Below, piece by piece: positions 32,640 to 46,100 of a stretch of 64,000 bases of DNA. Made by a program: the position numbers and the translations under genes. The stretch is from Plutella xylostella (lineage: Eukaryota; Arthropoda; Insecta; Lepidoptera; Plutellidae), in NCBI RefSeq assembly GCF_932276165.1, contig NC_063987.1, positions 124,001 through 188,000 of the forward strand, in the 5' to 3' direction. The notes beneath the pieces are model-generated. The model saw only the letters and a list, made by a program, of their open reading frames with translations. It was not told the origin of the DNA and made no database searches. Position 1 is the stretch's first letter. Every line of letters begins with the position of its first letter.

Positions 32640-34187
32640 TTTATTTTTAATAGTTGTGTATTTTCTTGTTTATGGATTCAGCTGCCATGATAGGGAACAG
32701 AACAGATGAATTTAGGGTCATTGGTGGCAATCCCAGTGTCCAGGGTGGCCAGGATTTGATTCTAGGTGTTGTTCACCTAGGTATATCAAAAAGAAATAAA
32801 ACACATTCATACAAAAAAAACTATTTTACACTCCTAAAATCATATAAATGCAATGTGGTCACTATAGGTATACATAATGATATCCAAATAAATAATAGAT
32901 TATATTGATAACACAATTTTTTGACTAGCTAGGTACATCAGAGTTTTTTTAATTATAAACCTAATATTTCTTGTAGTGTAGTATTGTCATCAAGGTTGTA
33001 AACATTGAACTAAATAAATTATTCTAAATTGTAAACTAATAAAACCAATTTAAAGCTACCAAAATCACCACCACTTCACAAATTTTCAAATAAATTGTGC
33101 TTGACTACTAGTTGAGCATTATCAACTAAGTTAAATTGTTAATGGAACCTAAATTGAGATCTATTCAATCAATACTAATACAAAATTTCACTTCAATAAA
33201 AAGTTGCTGTAAATTAAAATTATTTATCATTTTATAAATTTAAATATTTCATTCAAACTAGTCCAAAGTTCCTATAAATAATGGAAATTTATAACATATT
33301 AGGAGTTAACGCTAAATTATAAGTTTACACATATTTTTAGGCAAGCTAGGTACATAATACTGAACTGTACCTAATGCAATCGGCTGATAACTAAAGTACC
33401 TGAAGTCAATATGTTTATACAATATACAGTGGTGTCATGTGTAAGTAAGTATACTTATGGTAGGTAGGTATACCTTTATTGGTTATCTAAATGTAGCATG
33501 CTTCTATGGGAAGTCATATTTTTATTTCGTCTGGGCGTGTAGCACGGGACACAAGACATGATATAATACAAAGTATTAACACCTCATTTCCGAGTCCGGA
33601 CGCTGTGAATGAGCGCGACGCATTTTGTTTATAATTTCTTGTGCATGACAAGACATCTTGCATCCCATGCTATGGGGCCCTGTATTATCTGATTTGCACT
33701 AGCTGAACAATTAGTTCAAATAATATCCAAAGTGCTTTTAATCTAGCTGGAACACTATACTTTATCTTATACAAAATACTATAACAATGGAGCTATTAAG
33801 GCTTTTCAATTACGAATCCTTAAAATATCCCTATCAATAGATGGAAACATATATTATTTTAGCTCTTAATAATATAACTACTATAAGTAAGTATCTTTGA
33901 TATTAGATTAAATATTACATTTTAATGAAATTTTGGAAATCCAGTTTCCTGGCTTTACTATACTCACAAGTATAAGAACAATCCAGCAGGTCTATATACA
34001 TACGCGAACTTTAAACATTAATACGTAAGTACAGAGCTAAGAAACAATTCAAAAACCCCTCTCACTTACAACACCGCACTACTTCACTCACAAGTCCATC
34101 GTTCTAGAAACTGCTATTCAGTACATGTCCCCTCTCGAACAGCTTGTTGGTCTTGCTCCCGAGACACACGGCGTACCGGTGGCGCCC
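32640..34187. other. DPH3-arfaptin interval, convergent 3' ends
   Basis: AT-rich with no convincing frame; part must be arfaptin 3' UTR (minus strand). Possible minus-strand AATAAA complements occur near 33473. Confidence 0.5.
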
Positions 34188-37100
34188 CTACGAGGGGTGC
34201 GGGGGCGCGGGGGCGGGCGCGGGCGCGGGGGGGGTGATGTGGAAGTGCCTCACGGCCGCCTCTAGTGCCACGTTGTTGCCGCTGAAGTACGCCGAGATCG
34301 CGTTGTGGAATAGCAGGAGCTGCTTGTTCATTACTTTCACCTGGAACAGAGGTTTGGAGGTTTTGAGCAGTTGCTTGAGTATGCTGGCCCTGAAAAATGG
34401 CGGCTTTATCTACGTAGATAAATGTGCTGCTGTTCTCTTTAACCGCTGTAGGAGTTTATTTGCGTAGATAAAGATGCCATGTTGCGGAGGATAATGATCA
34501 TGAAAAGCGGCTGTGTTGCCCGCTGTTGTGAATATGGGTTGATAAATTTGAGTAAAGCATATATTAGCTAATGACAATAATGTTTTGATTTATAAATAAA
34601 ATATAATATATACAATTCAATCATAGTGAAAATTTAATTAAAACTCTTATAGATTCTGAGAATAGCAGACATATACAATAAGTGTGTTTTTGTATTTAGA
34701 GAGATTTTATATCATGGAAACATATTTAACATCAATAATTTCCCAAACCACATTGTATGAAGACAACATTAAATCCTCCTTTTGTTAATAAATATTCTTA
34801 CAAAACAATTTCACATGAAGCACAAACATAATTGAAACACTTCTACTAACATGAGCAGTTTGCCGACAGGTATTCTGACTGCGTTGGCCAATGAGCACAA
34901 TGATAGATAGTAACAGAAGGAGAAAGTAATTAGCCTCACCTCGACACCGAATGACAGCTGGAAGAAAAGCCTAGATATAAACTCGCCTTATACATATTTA
35001 ATAATAAATATATTGGAATTCAAAGTGCAAGTGGGGGAAAGCTTTAGTTTTAGACAATAAGTATTTGTTCACAGGTTGTGAATGATAAGTATTTGTGTCG
35101 TTATTCCCATAAAAACAAATAATGATCAAGTACCTATATCTTTATCCTAATAACCTGACTTGGAACCAGTATCATGGTGGTAACACAAGCCTTTTTATAG
35201 ACTCACAAGTTTGGTACATTATGTGAGAAAGCATCAGATTTGTGCACTTTGGTGTACTGTATCGTAATATTCGTAATGATGTAATACTGAGCCCAAACTC
35301 TGTTAGTTATACCAGCCCAAAATCCTGCTACGCAAAAGTGCCACGAGTCTTACACAGTGCTACAAAAATGTTACATGGTGTATAAACTTTATTACAGTGC
35401 CAAGTGTCTTTACAACGGTACCCCTTGTCTGTACAGCAGACTATTATGTAGCGTTTACACAAGATTAGTAGCTAATCCTTAATTCCTGTTTAGGTCATGG
35501 GTTTGTTTTGTAACATTTACCGCTTATCAATCATACACAGTACTTCTACTTGTCATTAGCTAGCACTTCTATACAGTTCCATAAACCCTGTAGGTATAGA
35601 TACCACCATGTCAATTGCACAGTGCCACTACCACCACCTACCCCCCACAACTCACTCGGTTCTCATGCAGCAGATGCAGCTTCACGGCCACGTCGTCCCG
35701 TAGCCGTGCGTACTGGCGGCGGTGGCGCTCGGTGGCGGCTAGTAGCGGCTCGGGGGCGGGAGACGACGCTTCGACCTCGCTGCGGTACGCGTCGTATTCT
35801 ATCCTGTGGGGGGAGAGGGGGGGTTGTTGTATAGGGTGTCGTATGGAGGCAAATCTAAGGCCTGAGGATAAATTTCAGTATTTCTTAACGTTGGACGAAA
35901 AAAGAGGGGTGTTATAAGTTAAACGTGTCTAACTACACGTTATCGTATCGTTTTGTGGTAGCATAGATCCCATTGATTTGTTTTTTTTAGGTCATTGATA
36001 ATGTTACCCTAAGTGCTCTTAGATTTATAATGAGGGATTTTCCTTGACAGTTTTAAAGTTCCAAAATTGTCCGATAGATGGCCACTGGCCTGTCGTTTTT
36101 TATGAGCTGCATTCTTCTGAGGGAGCGGAGGATGTCATAAATCATACAAATGTAAACCAAATAAACCTACCACAAAACAATCTAACAGCCATGTAGTACC
36201 TATAGAGCTTCCACTATGTTATTGTATTCTTGACGTTTCCTTATGTCTGGTAAGTAAAGTTGGTTTTCCTTTGCAGTCATCAAATATGTATGGGATTTTG
36301 ACTGTCAAGAAACCAATAATATAATGGACCGAGTATAGTTATCGTTATCGCATATGGTTGAAGTCACAACCATTTGGTTTTTGTATTGGCTGAAAAGAAT
36401 CGAATCCATGCCGTCTATTTAAAAAAATGCAGTGCTGTTGAGTATGAAGTTTTACTAGCTTATTCTTTTTATACCATAGTGAATCGGACATACCGCCCAC
36501 CAAAAACATCGTTTTTAAGATAAAATTAACTAAACAAATATACTTAACTAACTTAATATAGCTTATAAATAGCAATGGACTGCATAAAATTTTAAAGTTT
36601 CTCCTTCCTTTCAATTGTACTTGCATGCCGCCCACCATGACTTACTCGGCCTCAGGTTGTTTCGGCAGTGGTATTATCTTGTACAAAGGTCTCTTCAATT
36701 CATTGTTTCCTTTGCACTGTACCGTCACTACTCTGACTATGTTATCTTCTCCTGGGTGAAGATACTTGATTCGACCCAGTAACCATTTAGTCGGGGGCAT
36801 GTCTTCATTCTTGACGACTACCAAATCGCCTATCTCTGGTGATGGAACTGCTACTTGCCACTTGAATCTCTGTTGCAGAGTGTTGAGATACTCTGTTCGC
36901 CATCTGCACCAGAAATCACTTGTCATTCGTTGAATGAGTTGCCATCTTGTCAACAATCCGTTCTTCTTAGTTTGGTAGTCTGGACCAGGTACACCTATTA
37001 GAGGTTCTCCCACTAAGAAATGTCCCGGTGTTAGCGGCGTTTCTGTAGTGTTGTCTATCTGACAGATTGGTCGTGAATTAAGGCATGCCTCAATCTGTGT

Positions 37101-40100
37101 TAGCAGGGTAGACATCTCTTCATATGTAAGTTTGGTATCCTTATTTACCCTGGTCAAATGTCTCTTCGCCGATTGTACACCTGCTTCCCATAATCCGCCA
37201 CATGTTGGCATTCTAGGGGGTATAAAGTGCCATGTCGTGCCGTCGTTGGCTAGCAGTTCTGCCACTTCTTTGGTCATAGCACTCTTGTTTTCGTTGAGTT
37301 CTTTTAACTCTCTGGCGGCTCCGACAAAGTTTGTTCCATTGTCACTCCATAAATGCGCACAATGTCCCCTGCGTGCCACGAATCTCCTGAATGCTGCAAT
37401 GAAGGCTTGTGCGGTAAGATCTGTCACTGCTTCAAGGTGAATTGCCCGAGTAGACATGCATACGAATAAGCAGATGTATCCCTTGTATGCACGTTGTCCG
37501 CGACCCTTGGATGTTCTTATTAACACAGGCCCGGCGTAATCGACCCCACTGTGTTTAAACGCTCTGTGTTGATGGACTCTCGCGGCTGGTAACTGACCCA
37601 TGAACTGATTCTTGCCTTTAGCTTTGTCTATAATACACGTCTTGCAGTTGTGTATGCATCTTCGAACACCTGACTTTAGACCAATCACCCAGTAGTTAGT
37701 TCTTATATAAGCCATCATTGCTTGAATGCCGCCATGAAGAGTTTTCATGTGTGCTTCTTGTATCAATAACCTTGTGATGTGTTGACTACTTGGGATAATT
37801 ATTGGGTGTTTTGTTTGTTCAGCTATCTCAGCATTTTGTAATCGCCCTCCCACTCTCAGAATGCCCTTTTCATCTAAGTTGGGTGATAGGCTTATAAGTG
37901 AACTTCTTTTCTTCACTCTTCCGTCCCTTTTTATCTCTTCTATTTCTCTTCCATAAACCAAGTTTTGATAATATTTTATGGCTTCGCTTAAAATTTTATC
38001 CATTTCAGAAACTTCTATATAATTCTTTCTTGGTTCTGTCTCAGTATTCTTTATCATTCTTCTACAATAAGCTAACACTCTTTTCATCCTTGAAATTGAA
38101 GAGAATCTCTCCCAGATAGGTTTTTCTTCTACTGAAGTTGTATGACACGAAACCTTCAATTCTAAGTCTGTGGTTGGAATCTCACTTTTGTCAAATTGTA
38201 TTGTGTCTTGCTTTAACCAATCAGGCCCAGTCCACCAGATCTTACATGCAGCTACCTCGCTGGCTTTAATGCCTCTCGAAGCGATATCTGCGGGGTTTTC
38301 GGCAGACTGAACATGATGCCAATGGTCACCGTCGACTACACGAGTGATGTCTGATATTCTGTTTGCTACGAAGGTTCGCCAATTATGTGAATCTGACTGT
38401 AGCCATGCTAGTACTACAGTTGAGTCCGTCCAGGCAAAGACTCTCTCTTTCGGTATACTCAATGGCTCCACTATATCTTCTATAAGTTCTGTCAATAGTG
38501 CTGCTGCAGAAAGCTCTAACTTTGGAATCGACAATTGCTTTAACGGTGCAACTTTCGTCCGTGCTGCGATCATAGTTACATGAATCTCGTCTTCTTCCAC
38601 TACTCGCAGGTATGTAACAGCAGCATATGCTTGAGTGGATGCATCTGCCAACCCGTGTATTTCTGCCTTTTCTCTATTTACTAGTGTAGAATTCACCCAT
38701 CTAGGTACAGTTGCATTCTGCAGATGTATAATCTCTTGTCTGTATGTTTTCCATTCTTCGATTAAATGGTTGGATAATTCAGTATCCCAATCCAATTCAC
38801 ATTTCCATAGTTTTTGTATCAGCATCTTTGCTATTATTATGACTGGTGACAGCCAACCAAATGGATCGAAGAGGCGTCCTACGTCTGAAAGAATTGCTCT
38901 CTTTGTTACAGGATGTCTCAGTTCTGGTAAATTAACAGTGGCTTTGAATTTGTCATCTTTCCTGTCCCATGTCAATCCGAGTATCTTTATAATCGCATCT
39001 TGTTTTATCACTCTGATTGTGTCTTCTCCTTGTATATGGTTCAAAACTTCTTCTGAATTGCTCGACCACTTTTGCATCTCAAATCCTCCACTTTTAAGTA
39101 TTGTTCCGATTTCTGTACATATCTTTTTAGCTTTCTCTACATCTTCAGCTCCCGTCATGAGATCATCCATATAGAATGAGTGTTTTATCAATGGAGCAGT
39201 TTCTGGAAATCTATGGGCTTCATCGTCAGCTACTTGATTTAGTGTTCGTACAGCTAGATATGGAGCTGCAGCTGTACCAAATGTGACAGTTGTGAGGTTG
39301 TAGTTTTTTATGTCACCACTAGGGTCATCTCTCCAGACAATTCGTTGTAAGTCTGTATGTTCTTCAGTCATTTTAACCATTCTATACATCTTTGTTATGT
39401 CACCGACAATGCAGATTTTATGCGTGCGCCATTTAGTTATTAGGCTCCGCAGATCAGGTTGCAGTGCAGGCCCAATCATCATTACGTCGTTCAGTGAGTG
39501 ACCATTTGAACCCTTTGCCGATGCATCAAATACTACTCTAACCTTAGTTGTCTCTCTGTCTTCGCGAACAACTGCATGGTGTGGTAGATACACTGTCAGT
39601 TCATTGTCTGGTGTTTTTGACTCGTTCATATGACCCATCTCTAAGTATTCGTGTATGACCTTTGTGTATTCAGTTTTCAATTTGTCATTTTTTTTGAATT
39701 TTTTCTCCAACTGCTTGAATCTAGCTATAGTTTGCTGCTTCGTATCTCCACACAACTTAACTGTTTCTTCTATACTTTGTTTCAGTGGTAAATGTACTAT
39801 GTATCTTCCTGTTTCATCTCTTGTAGTACTATCTTTGTAAATATTTTCACACATTTCTTCTTCTTTTGTCATAAGCTTCCTCTTTTTGTATATATCTGTC
39901 TCTATTTCCCAGAACCTCCGTAACATATCATTGTCTTCTACCACTTGTCTTGTGATATGTAGGGTTGTCACATTATGTTTCATTATTTCCTCTGTACCTT
40001 TTCTCTGACCGGAAAGTATCCATCCCAACATTGTTTTCTGAGCCACTACTCCATCGGGCAGTTTTATTAGTCCTTCTTCTATTATTTTACAGAAGACTTC

Positions 40101-43100
40101 TGCTCCGAGCAATAAATCAATTTTTCCCGGTGTTTTGTAAGTAGGGTCAGCCAAATTTAATGTTTGTAGTATTTGCCAATTCATTATAATATCTTTCGAC
40201 GGTAATTTAGTGGATATTGTTTTCAGAACGTAAGCTGTCACATTTACAACCTTGTTTGTGTAACTTGACTTTATTTTCATCTCGACCAAATGTTTCAGAG
40301 GAATTTTAGTACCTTCTCCGACTCCCGACGCTACACCGTTGATGTCTGTTTTTCTTAGCCTCAATAAATCAACAACTCTCGCAGATACAAATGATGCCTC
40401 AGAGCCTTGATCTATGAGTGCTCGCAACGTATGTACCGCACCATCATCTGATTCCATTTGAACTTGGGCTGTCGCTAATAGCACTTGAGTACTTGGTTGT
40501 TGATTGGAGAAGTGTGCGGTTGTGATTGTAGGTTCTGGTTGTATGGTTGTGTGATGTATAACTAGTGGGTAGGTTGAGCCACTTGTGTCAACCGTCAGTC
40601 GTTCATTGAATACAGCGATACAACTTTATAGTCCGGTGTTTTATTAGTTTAAATCCTCATACACAACAAACTGGCGACGAGAAAACCTTACACGCGTAAT
40701 AATAGTGTTGATAAAGTAATTAGTGTTGTGAGAAACAATGGCCGGACATTGTAACGCAGTTTTCGGTGGCGCGCTCACGTTCGACCACCATGTGCACGAG
40801 TGGAGCATATTCGACAGCCGCCTCACCCAGTACTTTACTGCAAACGACATAAACGATGTCACGGATAAAGCTGGGGTGAAAAGACGGGCGCTGTTATTGT
40901 CAGCGTTGGTGGAGAACACATACCGCGTCGTGCGTGACTTGGTATTTCCAGAAGACTTGGACAAAGTGGAATATACCGTGATCAAGCAGAAGTTGAGCGA
41001 CCATCTGCAGCCTAAAAGAAGTACGTTCGCTGAAAGATTTAAATTTTACAAGGCGGAGCAGCGACCGAACGAAGACCTGGCTGAGTGGGCGGCGCGAGTG
41101 AGGAGTCTCGCTCAGTACTGCGGGTTTAAAACGGAACTCGATTCGACTTTGCGAGACCGATTTGTTCTCGGGCTCGAGAACACAAAAGAAAAGGAGAAGC
41201 TGTTTGCTGAAAGCGTGGACAGCCTGACATTCAACAGGGCGTTGGAGTTGGCTCAAAGCGTGCGCTGCGCGCGGCAAGCGTTGAGCAGTTCGCGGACAAT
41301 GGCGGCGGCGGCGGCGGCGAGCGCACAGGACGTGTTCGCGCTGCGCCCGGGCGAGCCCGCCGGCAGGAGCCGGGCGGCAGCCCCATCGGGTTCGCTCAAC
41401 GCCAGTGCTAATGCTAATCCTAAGTGCAGTGTGTGCGGGTATAAAAATCACCGTAAAGAGGAGTGTCGTTACGTAAATTTTACGTGTAAAAAGTGTAACC
41501 AGAAGGGCCATTTACGACGAATGTGCAAAGTGAAAAGTAACCATTTTTTGGCTGCGGATGGCAACGGTGATGATGATCTATTAGACGGTATTTATGATTT
41601 ATTCAATATCAAAACTATTCACGGCGAACCGATGCAACAGATCATTTTAATAAATAACAAACCGGTTTCTTGCGAGATAGATAGTGGTAGTGCTGTCTCT
41701 GTTTTACCGGTCGATGTTTACGATTTGCATTTTAGATCGAGTCACCCGTTATCTAATTGTAACATTTCTTTAAATTGTTATAATGGTACAAAAATATCAC
41801 CTTTAGGTTATTTACAGGCGGATTTGATGTACGAAAACCGCAAAGAAACTTTAAAAATGTATGTGATTGATACTAAAGGACAACTTCCTTTATTAGGTCG
41901 CGATTTTTTCAGCAAGTTTCATTTAGAAATATGTTCAGCGGACTGCAATAACTTGAGGTGCAGCGATGACGTAAGTCAAGCGGTAAAAAGTAAATTTGCG
42001 AAGTTATTTACGGATGAATTAGGGACATTTAATAAGTATAACATAACGTTAAAAGTGAAGCCGGATGCCCAGTTACGATTTTTCAAGCCGAGACCAGTCC
42101 CATTGGCATTAAAACCTAAGGTTGAAAGTGAATTAAATAGGTTATTGGATTTAGGTATCATAGAAAAGGTAGATCACTCGGAGGTAGCTACGCCGATAGT
42201 GCCAGTGTTGCGGGCCGATGGAGATATCCGGATTTGTGGCGATTTCTCGGTAACACTGAATAAATTCTTGTATATGGATAATTATCCATTACCTCGCATA
42301 GAAGAACTATTTGCCAAGCTTCATGGAGGTGAGAAATTCTCTAAGCTAGATCTTAGTAGAGCTTATAACCAATTTAGGTTAGATGATTCAAAAAAACTGA
42401 CGTGTATAAATACACATAAAGGTTTATTTTGCTACAATCGTTTAGTATTTGGATTATCAAATGCTCCTTTCATATGTCAGCAAATTATGGAAAATCTACT
42501 ATCAGATATAGAAGGCGTTTGTATATTTCTTGATGACGTACTGATAACAGGGCCGAATAAAAAGGTTCACTTGGAACGATTATTTAAAGTTTTGAGTCGT
42601 TTGGAAGAAGCGGGCTTGCGATTAAAACAAAACAAATGTGAATTTTTTAAGGATTCGGTAGAATATTTAGGTTACGTCATAGACAAAAATGGATTGCATA
42701 AGTCGAAAGGCAAAGTTGAGGCGATTTTAAACTGCACTTGTCCCAAGAATGTATCTGAGCTAAAATCATTTTTGGGCATGGTTAATTATTACAGATGTTT
42801 CGTACCTAACACATCTAGCATATTAAAGCCACTGCACATGTTGTTAAAAACGGGTCAACCTTGGATATGGGGGCAGGAACAGGTACAGGCGTTTAATAAA
42901 ATTAAAGAGGAGTTAGCTGGGGATCGCGTGTTGGCGCATTACAACCCGGAGTACCCCACGATCGTGACGGTAGACGCAAGTCCGGCCGGATTAGGTGCTA
43001 TCCTGGCTCAGCGGCAGCCTGACGGCTCGGAGCGGGCCGTGGCCTACGCCAGCCGCTCCTTAGCTAAGAGTGAAATCAATTACGCGCAGATACAGAAGGA

Positions 43101-46100
43101 AGCGACGTCTATAGTGTTTGGTGTGAAGAAGTTCCACCACTATCTATACGGACGTACCGAGCCTTTTACGTTGAGGACCGACCACAAGCCTCTAATTTCA
43201 ATATTTGGTAGCAAGCGTGGTGTACCAGAAATGGCGGCAAATAGACTGCAGCGATATGCGCTTTTCCTTTCTGCGTATAACTTTAATATCGAGTATGTAA
43301 AGAGCGATAATAACACGGCAGATTTCTTATCACGGGCTATAAACATGTCTATAAAAAATGATATGGTAGAACGGGAAATGTTTGATAAGTCATTGTATAT
43401 TAATTATATTGATGAGGATACACTTAGGCCCATATCAAGAAAGGACGTAATAAAGGAGACACAAAATGATATTATTTTAAAACAGGTGTTAGTTTTCGTC
43501 CAAAACGGGTGGCCACGAAAAGTTGTAGACGATCAGTTAAAGCCGTATTATGATTGTCGTTTACAATTAACGGTAGAAAATGGGTGTATCTTACGGGGAC
43601 ACAAAATTGTTATACCTACCGTATTTAGAGAACAGTTACTAAATGAATTGCATAGCTCACATTTTGGAATTGTGAAAACAAAATGTGAAGCGCGAGCGCG
43701 AATGTGGTGGCCTAAAATTGATCAACACATTGAAGAAAAAATTGGATCTTGTAGTGTGTGCAATTCATTTCGTAGCTCGCCGCCCCGAGCGCCCCTGGCG
43801 CCGTGGCGCTACCCGGCGCGGCCCTGGCAGCGCGTGCACCTCGACATGTTCTCCGTGGACTCCAAGCAGTTCCTGGTGATCGTCGACGCGCACTCGAAGT
43901 GGGTGGAGTGTTTCTTTATGAGTACCACGGATACGGAAGCGATACTAGCCAAATTAAGCGAAGTTATGAGCAGATTTGGTTTAATACGTGTGTTGGTTAC
44001 GGACAACGCAAGTAATTTTTGTTCTAATCGGTTCGAATCTTTTTGTAAAACAAATGGAATTGAGCACCTTACAATTGCACCGTACCATCCAGCTTCAAAT
44101 GGCCAGGCCGAAAATTCAGTGAAAACTATAAAAAAAATGGTAAAGTCAATCATGATAGAAAATAAGGATTTGAAAGTCATAATGTTAAAATTGAACAACT
44201 GTCTATTTGATTATAGGAATTCCGCGCATTCCACGACCGGTTTTTCGCCAGCACAATTGTTACTAGGCCGTAAACTGCGATGTCGTCTCGATCTGTTGCA
44301 CGATTCTAAGCCATGTGATGATTCATTGCCAGCTGATATAAGTACTTGTCAATTACCGTTGGCTTCCGCAGCTAAAGATAATGTTGTTGTAAAACAGACC
44401 TTACAGCGTAAGCAGTACGGTGGAATACGAAATAAGAAATTTCAGGACGGTGATATTGTTCTTACAAAATGTTTTTATAACAATGGAACCCGATTTAAAT
44501 GGCTTTTGGGAACAGTTAAAAGTGAAATAGGTTCTAACATGTACTCAGTGTTTGTAAAAGACGTTAACAGATTAATAAAAAAACATACAGACCAGTTGTT
44601 ACCATATAAAGGTACCTATTTGCAAACGGATAGTTCCGACGATGATTTTAGCGTTTTTGGTGATGTTGGCAATGAAGCTATTGCGGAAGATAACACCTCG
44701 TTGTGTAGCGACAGTTCTTTCAGGAGTTCTGAGGAGAATGTCCCAGTCTCACCACAAATAGTTTGTAGTAATGGTCCAAGTTGTAGTAGCAGTTCTCCAG
44801 TAGTACAGGGGAGAGAAAATGATAATTTGGAGCGTTTAGTTAGAACTACTAGGAACCCTAACCCTTCATATAAATAAATAATATTAGGTACCTACTTATA
44901 TTGTGTTTATGTGGGTTTAATTAAAACAATGAATGTTTGTAAACAATAGTTATAATTAGGTTTAAGTATGCTTGTTTTTCTTGTAATTTTTAACATGAAC
45001 AAATGTTTAAATGTTTGAAATAGAAGTTCAAATGTAATTTTGGTTTGGTAAATTCTTTAGATTAAGGGTGGAGGGATTGTGATGTATAACTAGTGGGTAG
45101 GTTGAGCCACTTGTGTCAACCGTCAGTCGTTCATTGAATACAGCGATACAACTTTATAGTCCGGTGTTTTATTAGTTTAAATCCTCATACACAACAGGTT
45201 GTTTCTCTCGCTCGGTGTAACAAGGAGTGATGTTTCTTATGACAGATGCGACATGTTGTTCTTTGTTTGCATTGATATACATTGTGACTTGGTATTAGAC
45301 AGTTGAAACATAAATTGTTTTTCTTCACAAATTCTTGTCTATGCTCAACTGTTTGTTTTGCAAATTCTTTACAATGGTACATGTAGTGGTCTCCGTTGCA
45401 ATACACACATGACCTTGTGTTTACCTTTGCATGTGCAATTTGACATGTATCTTGTTCACCTTCACTTTCTTCAGCCATGGTGTGGAAAGATTTGTGTGTC
45501 TGGGGTCTTTCCCTCACAGACGATGGCTCGGAAGTGATTAATTCGAGTGTTCTAAACTTTGTCTCAAGAAATCTTTGCAGATCTCTCCACGTAGCCATCT
45601 TGTCTGAGTCTTCGTTATGTGAGTGTTCCTCCCAGCTGTTCAGTGACTCTGCGTCCATCTTCTGAGATACTAAGAACACTATGATTGGGTCCCAGGAATC
45701 AGTTGCTATCTTTAGATTATTTAGGCTGTTTAGGCATTCAGTCGTAGTATCCAACAGTGTTTTTATCTGACTTGCTGACTGGTTGGTTACTTTCTTTTGG
45801 CTAAATAATCGTTTCAGTATAGAATTCGCAATCATCTTTTTGTTTCCGAAGCGCCCTTTTAGTATTTCCCATGCCTGTGTATAGTTGCTATCTGTTATTT
45901 GTATGTGGCGTAGCAACATCTCCGCCTCTCCGGCGACACTTCTTTTCAGGTAATGTAGTTTTTGTACATCGCTCAGTGATGTATTGTGAACAAGTGCTGT
46001 GAATAGGTCTTGGTATGTAGGCCAATCTTCATATTTACCGGAAAATGTAGGAAGTTGTATTTTCGGTAGTGTGGCAAAGGACATTGGACTATGTGGTACC

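Noticed and set aside
32654..32908. 84-codon frame after DPH3
   Set aside because: It lies beyond the DPH3 poly(A) signal, is Asn/Lys-rich as AT-rich DNA tends to be, and has no motif.
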